Shown one piece after another: positions 1 to 5,112 of a DNA stretch of 5,112 nt. Origin of the DNA: an uncultured Rhodobacter sp. (GTDB lineage Bacteria; Pseudomonadota; Alphaproteobacteria; Rhodobacterales; Rhodobacteraceae); NCBI GenBank assembly GCA_937901435.1, contig CALGTJ010000487.1, forward strand, positions 1-5,112. Direction: 5' to 3'. A program made the position numbers and the translations under genes. The notes beneath the pieces are model-generated. The model was not told where the DNA came from. It was given only the letters and a program-made list of their open reading frames with translations, and made no database searches. Within the stretch, counting starts at the first letter, position 1. Each line of letters opens with the position of its first letter.

Positions 1-562
1 CCACATCCCACGTGCCATCGCCGCGCGGATTGGTCTCTCGTACCATGCAATGCGTCTCGATCTGCGCCCCTGCCATGCGCGCCGCCTTGGCGTAGGCATG
101 CGTTGTCCCCGAGGGATCGAGGTGCCCGTCAAGCGGGTCGTACAGCCCGCCAAGAATTCCATCGATATTGGTCACAGGTGCGATCCGCGCGATCTCTTCG
201 GGTCCGATGATTTCCGTTTCAAGCCCCATGTAGCGATGTTTGGCGCGCTCGGCTGTGAGATAATCCAACCGGTCGCGATCCGCCGCCAAAGTGACCCCGC
301 CGACATGATGCAGACCGCAGGACATGCCGGTGATCTCTTCCAACTCCCGGTACAGCCGAATGGTATAGCCCTGCAAAGCGGCCATATTGGTGTCAGAATT
401 CAGCGTGTGAAACCCGCCCGCCGCATGCCAGGTCGAGCCCGAGGTCAACTCGGATCGTTCCAGCAGCAAGACGTCATTCCATCCCAATTTTGTCAGGTGA
501 TACAGCACAGAACAGCCGACAACGCCACCCCCGATAACAACCACACGTGCCTGCGTTTTCAT
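1..562 (-). CDS. FAD-dependent oxidoreductase, dimethylglycine/sarcosine dehydrogenase-like (N-terminal part; runs off the left edge)
   Basis: Only the first 187 residues are present; the gene continues past the left end of the window. It starts MKTQARVVVIGGGVVGCSVL. The dinucleotide-binding loop GGGVVG lies at residues 11-16, followed by the acidic end of strand 2 (E35 in LLLER) that binds the FAD ribose. GSTWHAAGG follows at 42-50. In dimethylglycine and sarcosine dehydrogenases the His of this motif (H46 here) carries FAD covalently. Known members oxidatively remove an N-methyl group, passing the one-carbon unit to tetrahydrofolate through a C-terminal GcvT-like domain; that domain, if present, is outside the window. 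The ATG at 562 is supported by AAGGA with a 7-base spacer. It sits 18 bp behind the small gene upstream, so it is probably co-transcribed with it and the Rieske gene. Family assignment is firm. The substrate is unknown: an N-methyl amino acid is inferred. Confidence 0.9.
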   Translation of the reverse strand, partial: MKTQARVVVIGGGVVGCSVLYHLTKLGWNDVLLLERSELTSGSTWHAAGGFHTLNSDTNMAALQGYTIRLYRELEEITGMSCGLHHVGGVTLAADRDRLDYLTAERAKHRYMGLETEIIGPEEIARIAPVTNIDGILGGLYDPLDGHLDPSGTTHAYAKAARMAGAQIETHCMVRETNPRGDGTWDV

Positions 563-580
563 AGACTTATCCTTCGTTCT

Positions 581-796
581 TCAAGCTTCGCGACCATGAT
601 GAACCAGCCGCACGTGCAGCGCGTTTGCTCTTGCATCTCCGAAATCGAGAGCAAAGATATACGCATGTGTCAGATAGAAACATTCTGCGTCCAGATCCTC
701 AACCACATCTGCCGCCTTGGTGTAGAGATCGACCAAAGCTGACAGATCTTGCCGCACATGGGCCTGTAACAAGGCGTCGTCCAAACCTTTTGACAT
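581..796 (-). CDS. Small uncharacterised protein of 71 residues, predicted mostly helical
   Basis: The ATG at 796 lies 10 bp after the Rieske stop codon, and the TGA at 583-581 is 18 bp before the FAD dehydrogenase start, so the frame fits exactly between its neighbours. The same frame is open back to an ATG at 916, but that start would overlap the end of the Rieske gene by about 110 bp, so the start at 796 is preferred. The ribosome binding site is weak, which suggests translational coupling to the Rieske gene. The protein begins MSKGLDDALLQAHVRQDLSA. It has no signal peptide, membrane segment or metal-binding motif. Its central part, with ECFYLTHAYIFALDFGDARA at about residues 38-57, reads like an amphipathic helix pair of the TPR/SEL1 kind. 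I do not recognise a named family. A role as an accessory or scaffold protein for the flanking oxidases is only a guess. Confidence 0.72.
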   Translation of the reverse strand: MSKGLDDALLQAHVRQDLSALVDLYTKAADVVEDLDAECFYLTHAYIFALDFGDARANALHVRLVHHGREA

Positions 797-806
797 CGGC
801 CAGTGT

Positions 807-1967
807 CTATTCCGCTGCAACAGCGTCTGGGCAAAACTGCGACGCAACCCATTGATGAAAACAATGCGTGGGCCCATCCATGGCTGGGCTGAACTTGCCA
901 CCATCAAAGGCGGCACCTTGGCGCCCCTTTTGCATCCCTTCTACCACAAAAAGATCCTCTTCGAAGACGTCATACCACATCTTGGTATTCTTCGCGCGCA
1001 TCTCCGCCCAATCTGCACCCGTCGCTGCGGCCTCGTTAGCGTAGTAAATCGACACATGTTCACGTGTTTTGTCCTTGGCCACAGGGTCGAGAATAATCGC
1101 ATAGGCGTGGTCGCGATGCACTCCGAACAGCACATTGGGATAGAGCGCGATATATTCTCCGCCTGTTTCCCATTTTGGCGAAAGCCCCTCAAAATCGGGA
1201 AAGCGCCGCCCATCTTCACTGATCATCGGACGATAGACCAACGTACCTTGTCCAGAGAATTTCCCTGCTTCCTCGATGTGATAGTGATCCTCAAGCCGGG
1301 AATAGCTGTTCAAGCCGGGATGCACCCAAGGTAGGTGATAGCTCTCGCAATAATTCTCGACCGCCAACTTCCAATTGCAGGCCACGTCAAACTGAAACGT
1401 GCTATTTTCGCCCGCAACCAAAGGCTTGTCCTCATATTCAGCCCACAGCGCGATGGCCTCGGCTGCATAATCTTCAAAAGCGGGCGCAGTGCCAGAGACG
1501 TTTACAAAGATCACGTCGCGCCAGATGTGGCTGCGAATCTCGACCAGACCCAGTTCGTCGCGTTTGATATCCTGATGAGTGTTGTGACCCGGACCGCCCA
1601 CGTGGGGGGTCGCCACCAACTCGCCGGTAAGCGCGTAACACCATGAATGATAAGGACAACGGATCACTCCACCAACCGACTTCTTTTCTGCGACAAGGAT
1701 CATTCCACGGTGACGACAGGTGTTCTGAAACACTTTCATCCCCCCTTCGCGTCCCCGAACAACAACCAACGGCAACCCGACAAAATCAATCGGCATGGCT
1801 TCGCCCGGCGTCAGATCCCGCCCAAAGCCGATTGCAGCCCAATTGCCAAAAAGAACTTCAGCTTTTTCTGCTTGAAAGGTCTCTTCAGACACATAATGGT
1901 CGTTTGGCAGCCCCCGCGCGACCGCAACAGGTTGCATGACGGCGTTCAGCGAAACGAGGTCGGGCAT
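807..1967 (-). CDS. Rieske non-heme iron oxygenase, large (alpha) subunit, of the quaternary-ammonium/CntA-like type
   Basis: The product has 386 residues, a normal length for a ring-hydroxylating-type alpha subunit. The N-terminal Rieske [2Fe-2S] ligands are C84-x-H86 (CRHRG) and C104-x2-H107 (CPYHSW). The catalytic domain has NWK at 198-200, then E204, N205, E208, H211 and H216. H211 and H216 are the mononuclear iron histidines. The C-terminal EED-LFVVEGMQKG block supplies D338 as likely third ligand, followed by the family's HxFHxW-type tail (HCFHQW, 368-373). E208 stands where aromatic dioxygenases have the bridging Asp (D205 of naphthalene dioxygenase). Glu at this site is known from carnitine monooxygenase CntA, so an N-methylated or quaternary amine substrate is favoured. 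The start at 1967 has AAAGGA with a 6-base spacer. No ferredoxin reductase partner is seen in the window. It heads the Rieske, small-protein and FAD dehydrogenase series. Class is sure; substrate is inferred. Confidence 0.94.
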   Translation of the reverse strand: MPDLVSLNAVMQPVAVARGLPNDHYVSEETFQAEKAEVLFGNWAAIGFGRDLTPGEAMPIDFVGLPLVVVRGREGGMKVFQNTCRHRGMILVAEKKSVGGVIRCPYHSWCYALTGELVATPHVGGPGHNTHQDIKRDELGLVEIRSHIWRDVIFVNVSGTAPAFEDYAAEAIALWAEYEDKPLVAGENSTFQFDVACNWKLAVENYCESYHLPWVHPGLNSYSRLEDHYHIEEAGKFSGQGTLVYRPMISEDGRRFPDFEGLSPKWETGGEYIALYPNVLFGVHRDHAYAIILDPVAKDKTREHVSIYYANEAAATGADWAEMRAKNTKMWYDVFEEDLFVVEGMQKGRQGAAFDGGKFSPAMDGPTHCFHQWVASQFCPDAVAAE

Positions 1968-1980
1968 GGCAGATCCTTTG

Positions 1981-2005
1981 AAAAACCAGCCGATCTTTCA
2001 GGCTG
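1981..2005 (-). terminator. Weak hairpin followed by five T residues, just upstream of the Rieske ribosome binding site
   Basis: On the minus strand CAGCC (2005-2001) can pair with GGCTG (1991-1987) across a 9-base loop, and after one further G comes TTTTT (1985-1981). The layout is like a small intrinsic terminator or a leader hairpin, but the stem is only 5 bp. It ends just before the AAAGGA site of the Rieske gene, so if it forms in RNA it could attenuate transcription or affect translation. It may equally be chance. Confidence 0.22.
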
Positions 2006-2025
2006 ATCCTGCTAGAAAACACCCG

Positions 2026-2039
2026 CGAAACCCGTTTCG
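2026..2039. promoter_or_regulatory. Perfect palindrome CGAAAC-CC-GTTTCG, candidate operator for the Rieske gene
   Basis: Two perfect 6 bp arms flank a 2 bp centre (CC on the plus strand), ending 58 bp before the Rieske start codon. Symmetry at this scale is typical of sites for dimeric helix-turn-helix regulators; LacI-type operators often have a similar AAAC/GTTT look. It does not resemble the palindrome beside the GntR gene, so a regulator encoded elsewhere is possible. Its regulatory role is inferred from position and symmetry only. Confidence 0.4.
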
Positions 2040-2102
2040 TCACCACCAACCGCGACATGCCCCCTCTCTCCAGCGACATTCAGGGGCTTGGTGTTCGCTT
2101 GA

Positions 2103-2128
2103 GGCCTTCAATCGCCATATCCAAGGCC
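2103..2128 (-). other. Possible stem-loop downstream of the Gfo/Idh/MocA gene
   Basis: GGCCTT at 2128-2123 (minus strand) can pair with AAGGCC at 2108-2103 across a 14-base loop, starting about 26 bp after the stop codon of the upstream gene. No T run follows, so it is not a standard intrinsic terminator. It may be a 3'-end stabilising or factor-dependent structure, or nothing. Confidence 0.18.
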
Positions 2129-2154
2129 CTGAAACCCCGCCGCCATCCGCCAAT

Positions 2155-3243
2155 TTACAGTAAAACCGCTTGTCCGGTTCGCGCTGATTCCTGCGCCGCC
2201 AGCCCCATCGCCACCGCCCTCGCGCCATCAGAAAGCGTCACCTCTGGCAGCGCCAAGCCACGCACAACCTCTTGAAACTTCTTATGTTGATAGTAAGTCG
2301 CGCCGTTATGATCCCCCGCATGCAGCAGCTCTGGATCGACAGGCAATTCTGTTACGACTGGTGCTTTGCAGTGGCGTGGACTGACCACCAATTGCGGCAC
2401 CGGCGCGGGATCATCCCCTGTCCAAAACCGCCCCGGACCGGGCACGAAACATTCTATCTTTCCCTCTGGCCCAACGGCAGAAATCTCTTCCTGAAACCGA
2501 GAGCCTTCCGCAAACATACACAGTTCCAACATCGCCCTTGCGCCTTTGGCAAAGTCAACGATCACATAGCCATTGTCCCAGATATCAGGCACTTGCCCAT
2601 CATAATATTCGTCCAGATGGTTCACCGATTGACCAGCACTCGCCATAATCCGCACGGGTTCATCCTTCAGGATCAAACGCATCAGATCGAAAAAATGACA
2701 ACATTTCTCGACCAGAGTTCCCCCCGAGTACTTGTTGAACCTGTTCCAATCGTTGACCTTTTTCAGGAACGGAAAACGATGTTCACGCAGGGTCAGCATC
2801 TTAATCCCTCCAGTCACCGCATCCGCCTGCTCGATCAAACGAGCGATAGGCGGCATGTAGCGATATTCCATCGCAACCCAAACCGGTGCAGGATAGTCAC
2901 GGATCAATGCTTCGATGACGGGCACGTCCAAAGGGTTGGTAAATAGCGGCTTTTCCATCAAAACGGGCAGTGGTCGCTTGGCTGCAATCTGTGCCAATTG
3001 TCCGGCATGCAAAAAGTTCGGACTGGTGACCAGCAAACAATCAATGTCAGGATTTTCCAAGAGCACATCGAGGCTACTGGCAATCTTGGCCTCAGGCGCA
3101 AGTGCAAGGGATCGGGCTAACATTCCCGCGTCAGGTTCAAAAATAGCCTCGACAAATGCATGTTCGAAAAGTGCTATATTGCGAATATGCTCTTGCCCCA
3201 TCATCCCCGATCCAATGAGTCCGTACTTACACATATCGAACAT
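2155..3243 (-). CDS. Gfo/Idh/MocA family NAD(P)-dependent oxidoreductase
   Basis: The product has 362 residues, normal for the family. The Rossmann domain comes first: YGLIGSGMMGQEHI holds the GSGMMG loop at 11-16, and TSPNFLHA (73-80) fits the usual post-beta4 segment. The EKP motif at 97-99 carries the family's active-site Lys (K98). The C-terminal alpha/beta domain begins around residue 130. GGTLVEKCCHFFDLMR (174-189) occupies the place of the usual GG-x-x-x-D-x-G-x-H-x-x-D block. H183 matches the catalytic His and E179 stands where inositol dehydrogenase has Asp172. Members oxidise or reduce hydroxyl/keto or imine groups in the cytosol. The ATG at 3243 has AGGA with a short spacer, and a second ATG three codons later is an alternative start. 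It lies 7 bp after the regulator gene, so the two are very likely one transcript. Family sure; substrate unknown. Confidence 0.9.
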   Translation of the reverse strand: MFDMCKYGLIGSGMMGQEHIRNIALFEHAFVEAIFEPDAGMLARSLALAPEAKIASSLDVLLENPDIDCLLVTSPNFLHAGQLAQIAAKRPLPVLMEKPLFTNPLDVPVIEALIRDYPAPVWVAMEYRYMPPIARLIEQADAVTGGIKMLTLREHRFPFLKKVNDWNRFNKYSGGTLVEKCCHFFDLMRLILKDEPVRIMASAGQSVNHLDEYYDGQVPDIWDNGYVIVDFAKGARAMLELCMFAEGSRFQEEISAVGPEGKIECFVPGPGRFWTGDDPAPVPQLVVSPRHCKAPVVTELPVDPELLHAGDHNGATYYQHKKFQEVVRGLALPEVTLSDGARAVAMGLAAQESARTGQAVLL

Positions 3244-3250
3244 TAATCCT

Positions 3251-3949
3251 TCATTTTAGCCGTGAAACGTATGATACTTTTTCAGCATCGAACCAAGTCC
3301 GGGAAACCTCTGCCTTTTCATTGCCTTGATCCCAACTGATGCGATCCACGCAGCCTAGGATCATCCTTGCCTCTGGCAGATGGGCTTGCCCCCACTCGGG
3401 AAGACGCCCGATACTGACTGAATCTTCTATCCTCTGGATCCAGAGGTTTAGTCTCTTTTTGTAGAAATAGTATAAGGATTCCGACAGATCCTCTTCGGTC
3501 AGAGCCGTGGCATAGCCCGCATCTAACCAGATCTCTTCGAGTGCGACCGGCATCGAATTAAGGCACCGCAAACGCCGGATACGATGAGCCTGCTTTGACG
3601 CGCCAAATGGCGGCAATTCAGATGGTTTGTCTAAAGTCTGCACCGAGATCACTTGCGCCGTCGGCAGCCCACCTCCGCCCTTCAACTCCAGACGGAAAAA
3701 GGCATACAGCCCTTCTCGCACAGACACATGTCGAATGTAGTTCCCAGATCCCTGTCTGCGCTCTAGAAGTTTCTTTTCCGCCAGCACAGCCAAGGACTTA
3801 CGCAAAGTTCCCACAGAAATTTTCAAACTTTCCGCCATCTGCCGTTCGGGAGGCAGACGCATACCTTCGACCCATCGGCCCGCCTGCATTTCGCGGATCA
3901 ACATCTCGCTGATCTGGATATAGAGTGGAAGCGAATAGGTGTTTGGCAT
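3251..3949 (-). CDS. GntR family transcriptional regulator, HutC/UTRA type
   Basis: From the ATG at 3949 the product has 232 residues, the usual size of HutC-type GntR regulators. The N-terminal winged helix-turn-helix spans about residues 7-74 and contains the signature LPPERQMAESLKISVGTLRK and the wing RRQGSGNYI. The rest, about 95-230, fits a UTRA ligand-binding domain, ending with an AEVSRTWF stretch of the type seen near the end of that domain. The frame is open further upstream to a GTG at 4021, adding 24 residues. That start has no ribosome binding site and would put the intergenic palindrome inside the gene. The family normally begins a few residues before PLYxQI, so ATG 3949 is preferred. 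It is divergent from the SsuD-like gene and co-directional with the Gfo/Idh/MocA gene. It probably represses the locus until a pathway metabolite binds the UTRA domain. Confidence 0.9.
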   Translation of the reverse strand: MPNTYSLPLYIQISEMLIREMQAGRWVEGMRLPPERQMAESLKISVGTLRKSLAVLAEKKLLERRQGSGNYIRHVSVREGLYAFFRLELKGGGGLPTAQVISVQTLDKPSELPPFGASKQAHRIRRLRCLNSMPVALEEIWLDAGYATALTEEDLSESLYYFYKKRLNLWIQRIEDSVSIGRLPEWGQAHLPEARMILGCVDRISWDQGNEKAEVSRTWFDAEKVSYVSRLK

Positions 3950-4038
3950 CCTAGGACTCAACAGATTGATACAGCATTGATGCACAGTCTGTGCAATGCT
4001 ACGCAAGAGGTAATCATCCACTGAGAAAGCAAAAATTG
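3950..4038. promoter_or_regulatory. Divergent promoter region between the GntR regulator and the SsuD-like monooxygenase
   Basis: This 89 bp segment lies between two start codons that point away from each other, so it must hold the promoters of both transcripts. Weak sigma-70-like hexamers can be drawn: on the minus strand TTGCAC and TGTATC with a 17 bp spacer, and on the plus strand TTGATG (3977-3982) and TACGCA (4000-4005) with 17 bp. Each is a poor match to consensus. In both drawings the central palindrome overlaps the promoter, as expected for a shared repressor site. Confidence 0.5.
3981..3995. promoter_or_regulatory. Perfect 15 bp palindrome TGCACAGTCTGTGCA, likely operator of the adjacent GntR regulator
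   Basis: The 7 bp arms TGCACAG and CTGTGCA are exact inverted copies around a single T. The symmetry continues outwards: AGCAT at 3973-3977 and its complement ATGCT at 3996-4000 also match, with a 3-base insert (TGA) on the left side only. It lies 31 bp before the regulator start and 43 bp before the monooxygenase start, where an autoregulatory operator of a GntR protein is usually found. Assignment to this regulator is inferred from position. Confidence 0.62.
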
Positions 4039-5112
4039 ATGACAGTTGTCCCCGTCACGTCATCCGATCTGGATGCCACCGAAGTCAGTTGGTTTTCCGC
4101 CCTTTGTTCAGACGATTGCGCGCAACTTGGGGTGCCAGATGGCGATCTGCGGTCCAGTTGGACCCATTGCAGTGCGATTGTGAAAGAGGCTGAGGCCCAG
4201 GGTTTTCGCAATATCCTGTGCCCCTCGTCCTATCAGGTTGGTCAGGACACGTTGAGTTTCGTGGCTGGCTGTGCGCCAATCACAAGCGAGATCAATATGT
4301 TGGCCGCCATACGCTGTGGAGAGATGCAACCCATTATGTTGGCACGCACCATCGCCACGCTCGATCACATGCTTAAAGGGCGGCTGACGTTAAACATTAT
4401 CAGCTCGGATTTTCCAGGCGAAGTCGCGGACAGCAATTTCCGGTATCAGCGCTCTCGCGAGGTCGTCCAGATCCTAAAGCAGGCGTGGACGCAGGATAAA
4501 ATCAACTTTGACGGTGAGGTGTACACGTTCAAAGACGTCTGGACCGATCCCGCCAAGCCATATCAACAAAACGGTGGGCCGCTGCTATATTTTGGAGGCT
4601 ATTCGCCGGCAGCGCTTGAACTCTGCGCGCAGCATTGCGACGTGTATTTGATGTGGCCAGAACCGAAAGATATCATCGCAAATCGAATGCAGGCCGTGCA
4701 TGAGCGCGCCAAGGCCTATAGCCGCACGCTCGATTTTGGGCTGCGTGTCCATATGATCGTGCGCGATACCGAGGCCGAGGCCAAGGAATACGCTGATTTT
4801 TTGACCGCTCAACTGAACGACGAATACGGGAAATTAATCCGCGACCGTGCCCATGATTCGATCTCACTGGGCGTCGCCCATCAGGCGAAAGCACGGGCAT
4901 TGGCAGATAAATTCGGCTACATCGAGCCACATCTGTGGACAGGGATCGGACGGGCGCGGTCTGGTTGTGGGGCGGCTTTGGTGGGCTCGACCGATCAGAT
5001 CCTGTCTGAAATCGAAGCCTATCAAAAAATGGGCATCCGGGCGTTCATCTTTTCGGGATATCCGCATATAGACGAGTGTAAGTCCTTTGGCAGCCGTGTG
5101 TTGCCCCAGATC
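4039..5112 (+). CDS. SsuD-like FMNH2-dependent monooxygenase (luciferase-like family; C-terminus runs off the right edge)
   Basis: 358 residues are present with no stop; compared with SsuD (about 380) only a short tail is missing. The start is the ATG at 4039, with GAGAAAG about 9 bases upstream. SsuD-type landmarks in order are ATLDHMLKGRLTLNI (106-120), PLLYFGGYSPAALEL (181-195), VYLMWPEP (202-209), LRVHMIVRDTEAEA (235-248), LWTGIGRARSGCGAALVG (299-316) and FIFSGYPHIDE (337-346). Active-site residues of E. coli SsuD recalled as R226, H228, R297 and Y331 correspond to R236, H238, R307 and Y341. The segment around SsuD Cys54 reads CPSSYQVGQDTL here, with no Cys in that position. SsuD releases sulfite from alkanesulfonates using FMNH2 and O2; this paralogue may act on another substrate. 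It is transcribed divergently from the regulator. No flavin reductase is seen in the window. Family sure; substrate open. Confidence 0.92.
   Translation, partial: MTVVPVTSSDLDATEVSWFSALCSDDCAQLGVPDGDLRSSWTHCSAIVKEAEAQGFRNILCPSSYQVGQDTLSFVAGCAPITSEINMLAAIRCGEMQPIMLARTIATLDHMLKGRLTLNIISSDFPGEVADSNFRYQRSREVVQILKQAWTQDKINFDGEVYTFKDVWTDPAKPYQQNGGPLLYFGGYSPAALELCAQHCDVYLMWPEPKDIIANRMQAVHERAKAYSRTLDFGLRVHMIVRDTEAEAKEYADFLTAQLNDEYGKLIRDRAHDSISLGVAHQAKARALADKFGYIEPHLWTGIGRARSGCGAALVGSTDQILSEIEAYQKMGIRAFIFSGYPHIDECKSFGSRVLPQI

Larger units (their letters stand above)
1968..2154 (-). promoter_or_regulatory. Upstream leader/control region of the Rieske oxygenase gene
   Basis: This 187 bp gap between the end of the Gfo/Idh/MocA gene and the Rieske start is far longer than the other gaps in the minus-strand series (7, 10 and 18 bp). 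It contains a perfect 14 bp palindrome, a weak hairpin followed by a T run, and another possible stem, each listed separately. No convincing coding frame was found in it, and I see no strong -35/-10 pair. The length and the palindrome suggest that the Rieske gene has its own promoter in addition to any read-through from the regulator operon. Confidence 0.45.

Noticed and set aside
50..742. Long plus-strand open frame of 230 codons opposite the FAD dehydrogenase and small protein.
   Set aside because: It is antisense to two well-supported genes, and its arginine/histidine/proline-rich translation has no domain pattern.
797..916. N-terminal extension of the small protein to an ATG at 916.
   Set aside because: The extra 40 residues would lie inside the end of the Rieske gene, including its conserved FHQW tail, and look like an out-of-frame reading of it.
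1291..1320. 11 bp direct repeat TCAAGCCGGGA, two copies 19 bp apart.
   Set aside because: It lies inside the Rieske coding region, and the copies are read in different frames (period not a multiple of 3), so it is most likely chance.
1885..2058. Minus-strand 57-codon frame starting at 2058 with a purine-rich ribosome-binding-like stretch, overlapping the Rieske start in another frame.
   Set aside because: Beyond the overlap it becomes an arginine- and cysteine-rich shadow translation of the Rieske gene; the remaining part shows no recognisable protein. A leader peptide cannot be excluded but is not supported.
2272..2946. Plus-strand open frame of 224 codons opposite the Gfo/Idh/MocA gene.
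   Set aside because: It is a complementary-strand shadow of a clear family protein with no recognisable motif of its own.
3950..4021. GTG start at 4021 for the GntR regulator, adding 24 residues.
   Set aside because: No ribosome binding site precedes it, GntR proteins normally begin just before the PLYxQI segment, and the extension would cover the intergenic palindrome.
4038..4064. Inverted repeat GATGAC/GTCATC with a 15-base loop at the monooxygenase start codon.
   Set aside because: The arms are short, it extends into coding sequence, and there is no companion signal, so it was not listed as a regulatory structure.

Overview
The window looks like a catabolic (accessory) locus from an alphaproteobacterium, most likely a marine roseobacter-type Rhodobacterales. 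This rests on the gene kinds (a GcvT-type FAD methylamine dehydrogenase, a Rieske oxygenase, a GntR/UTRA regulator and an SsuD-like flavin monooxygenase in one cluster), the moderate GC content judged by eye, and the AAGGA-type ribosome binding sites. The assignment is an inference from style, not from a marker gene.

Layout: five genes lie on the minus strand and one on the plus strand. Reading leftwards from about 3.95 kb, the minus-strand series is a GntR/HutC regulator (3949-3251), a Gfo/Idh/MocA oxidoreductase 7 bp behind it (3243-2155), a 187 bp gap with palindromes, a Rieske non-heme iron oxygenase (1967-807), a 71-residue conserved-looking small protein (796-581), and the N-terminal 187 residues of a FAD-dependent dimethylglycine/sarcosine dehydrogenase-like protein (562 to beyond the left edge). 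An SsuD-like FMNH2-dependent monooxygenase (4039 to beyond the right edge) points the opposite way. It shares an 89 bp divergent control region with the regulator, centred on a perfect 15 bp palindrome at 3981-3995. No tRNA, rRNA, CRISPR array, insertion sequence or attachment site was seen.

How the genes may work together: the Rieske enzyme carries the Glu variant of the bridging residue known from carnitine monooxygenase CntA, and the FAD enzyme carries the histidine expected to hold FAD covalently in N-methyl-glycine dehydrogenases. Both point to oxidation of an N-methylated or quaternary nitrogen compound. The SsuD-like enzyme keeps most of the SsuD active site but lacks its catalytic-site cysteine, so a substrate other than an alkanesulfonate is plausible, for example ring opening or oxygenation of an N-heterocycle. 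The Gfo/Idh/MocA protein would supply an NAD(P)-linked oxidation or reduction step. A defensible working hypothesis is a regulated pathway for an N-methylated osmolyte or N-methylated heterocyclic acid (homarine, trigonelline or proline-betaine type), ending in removal of the N-methyl group by the FAD enzyme. The exact substrate cannot be read from this sequence. The electron-transfer reductase for the Rieske enzyme and the flavin reductase for the SsuD-like enzyme are not in the window.
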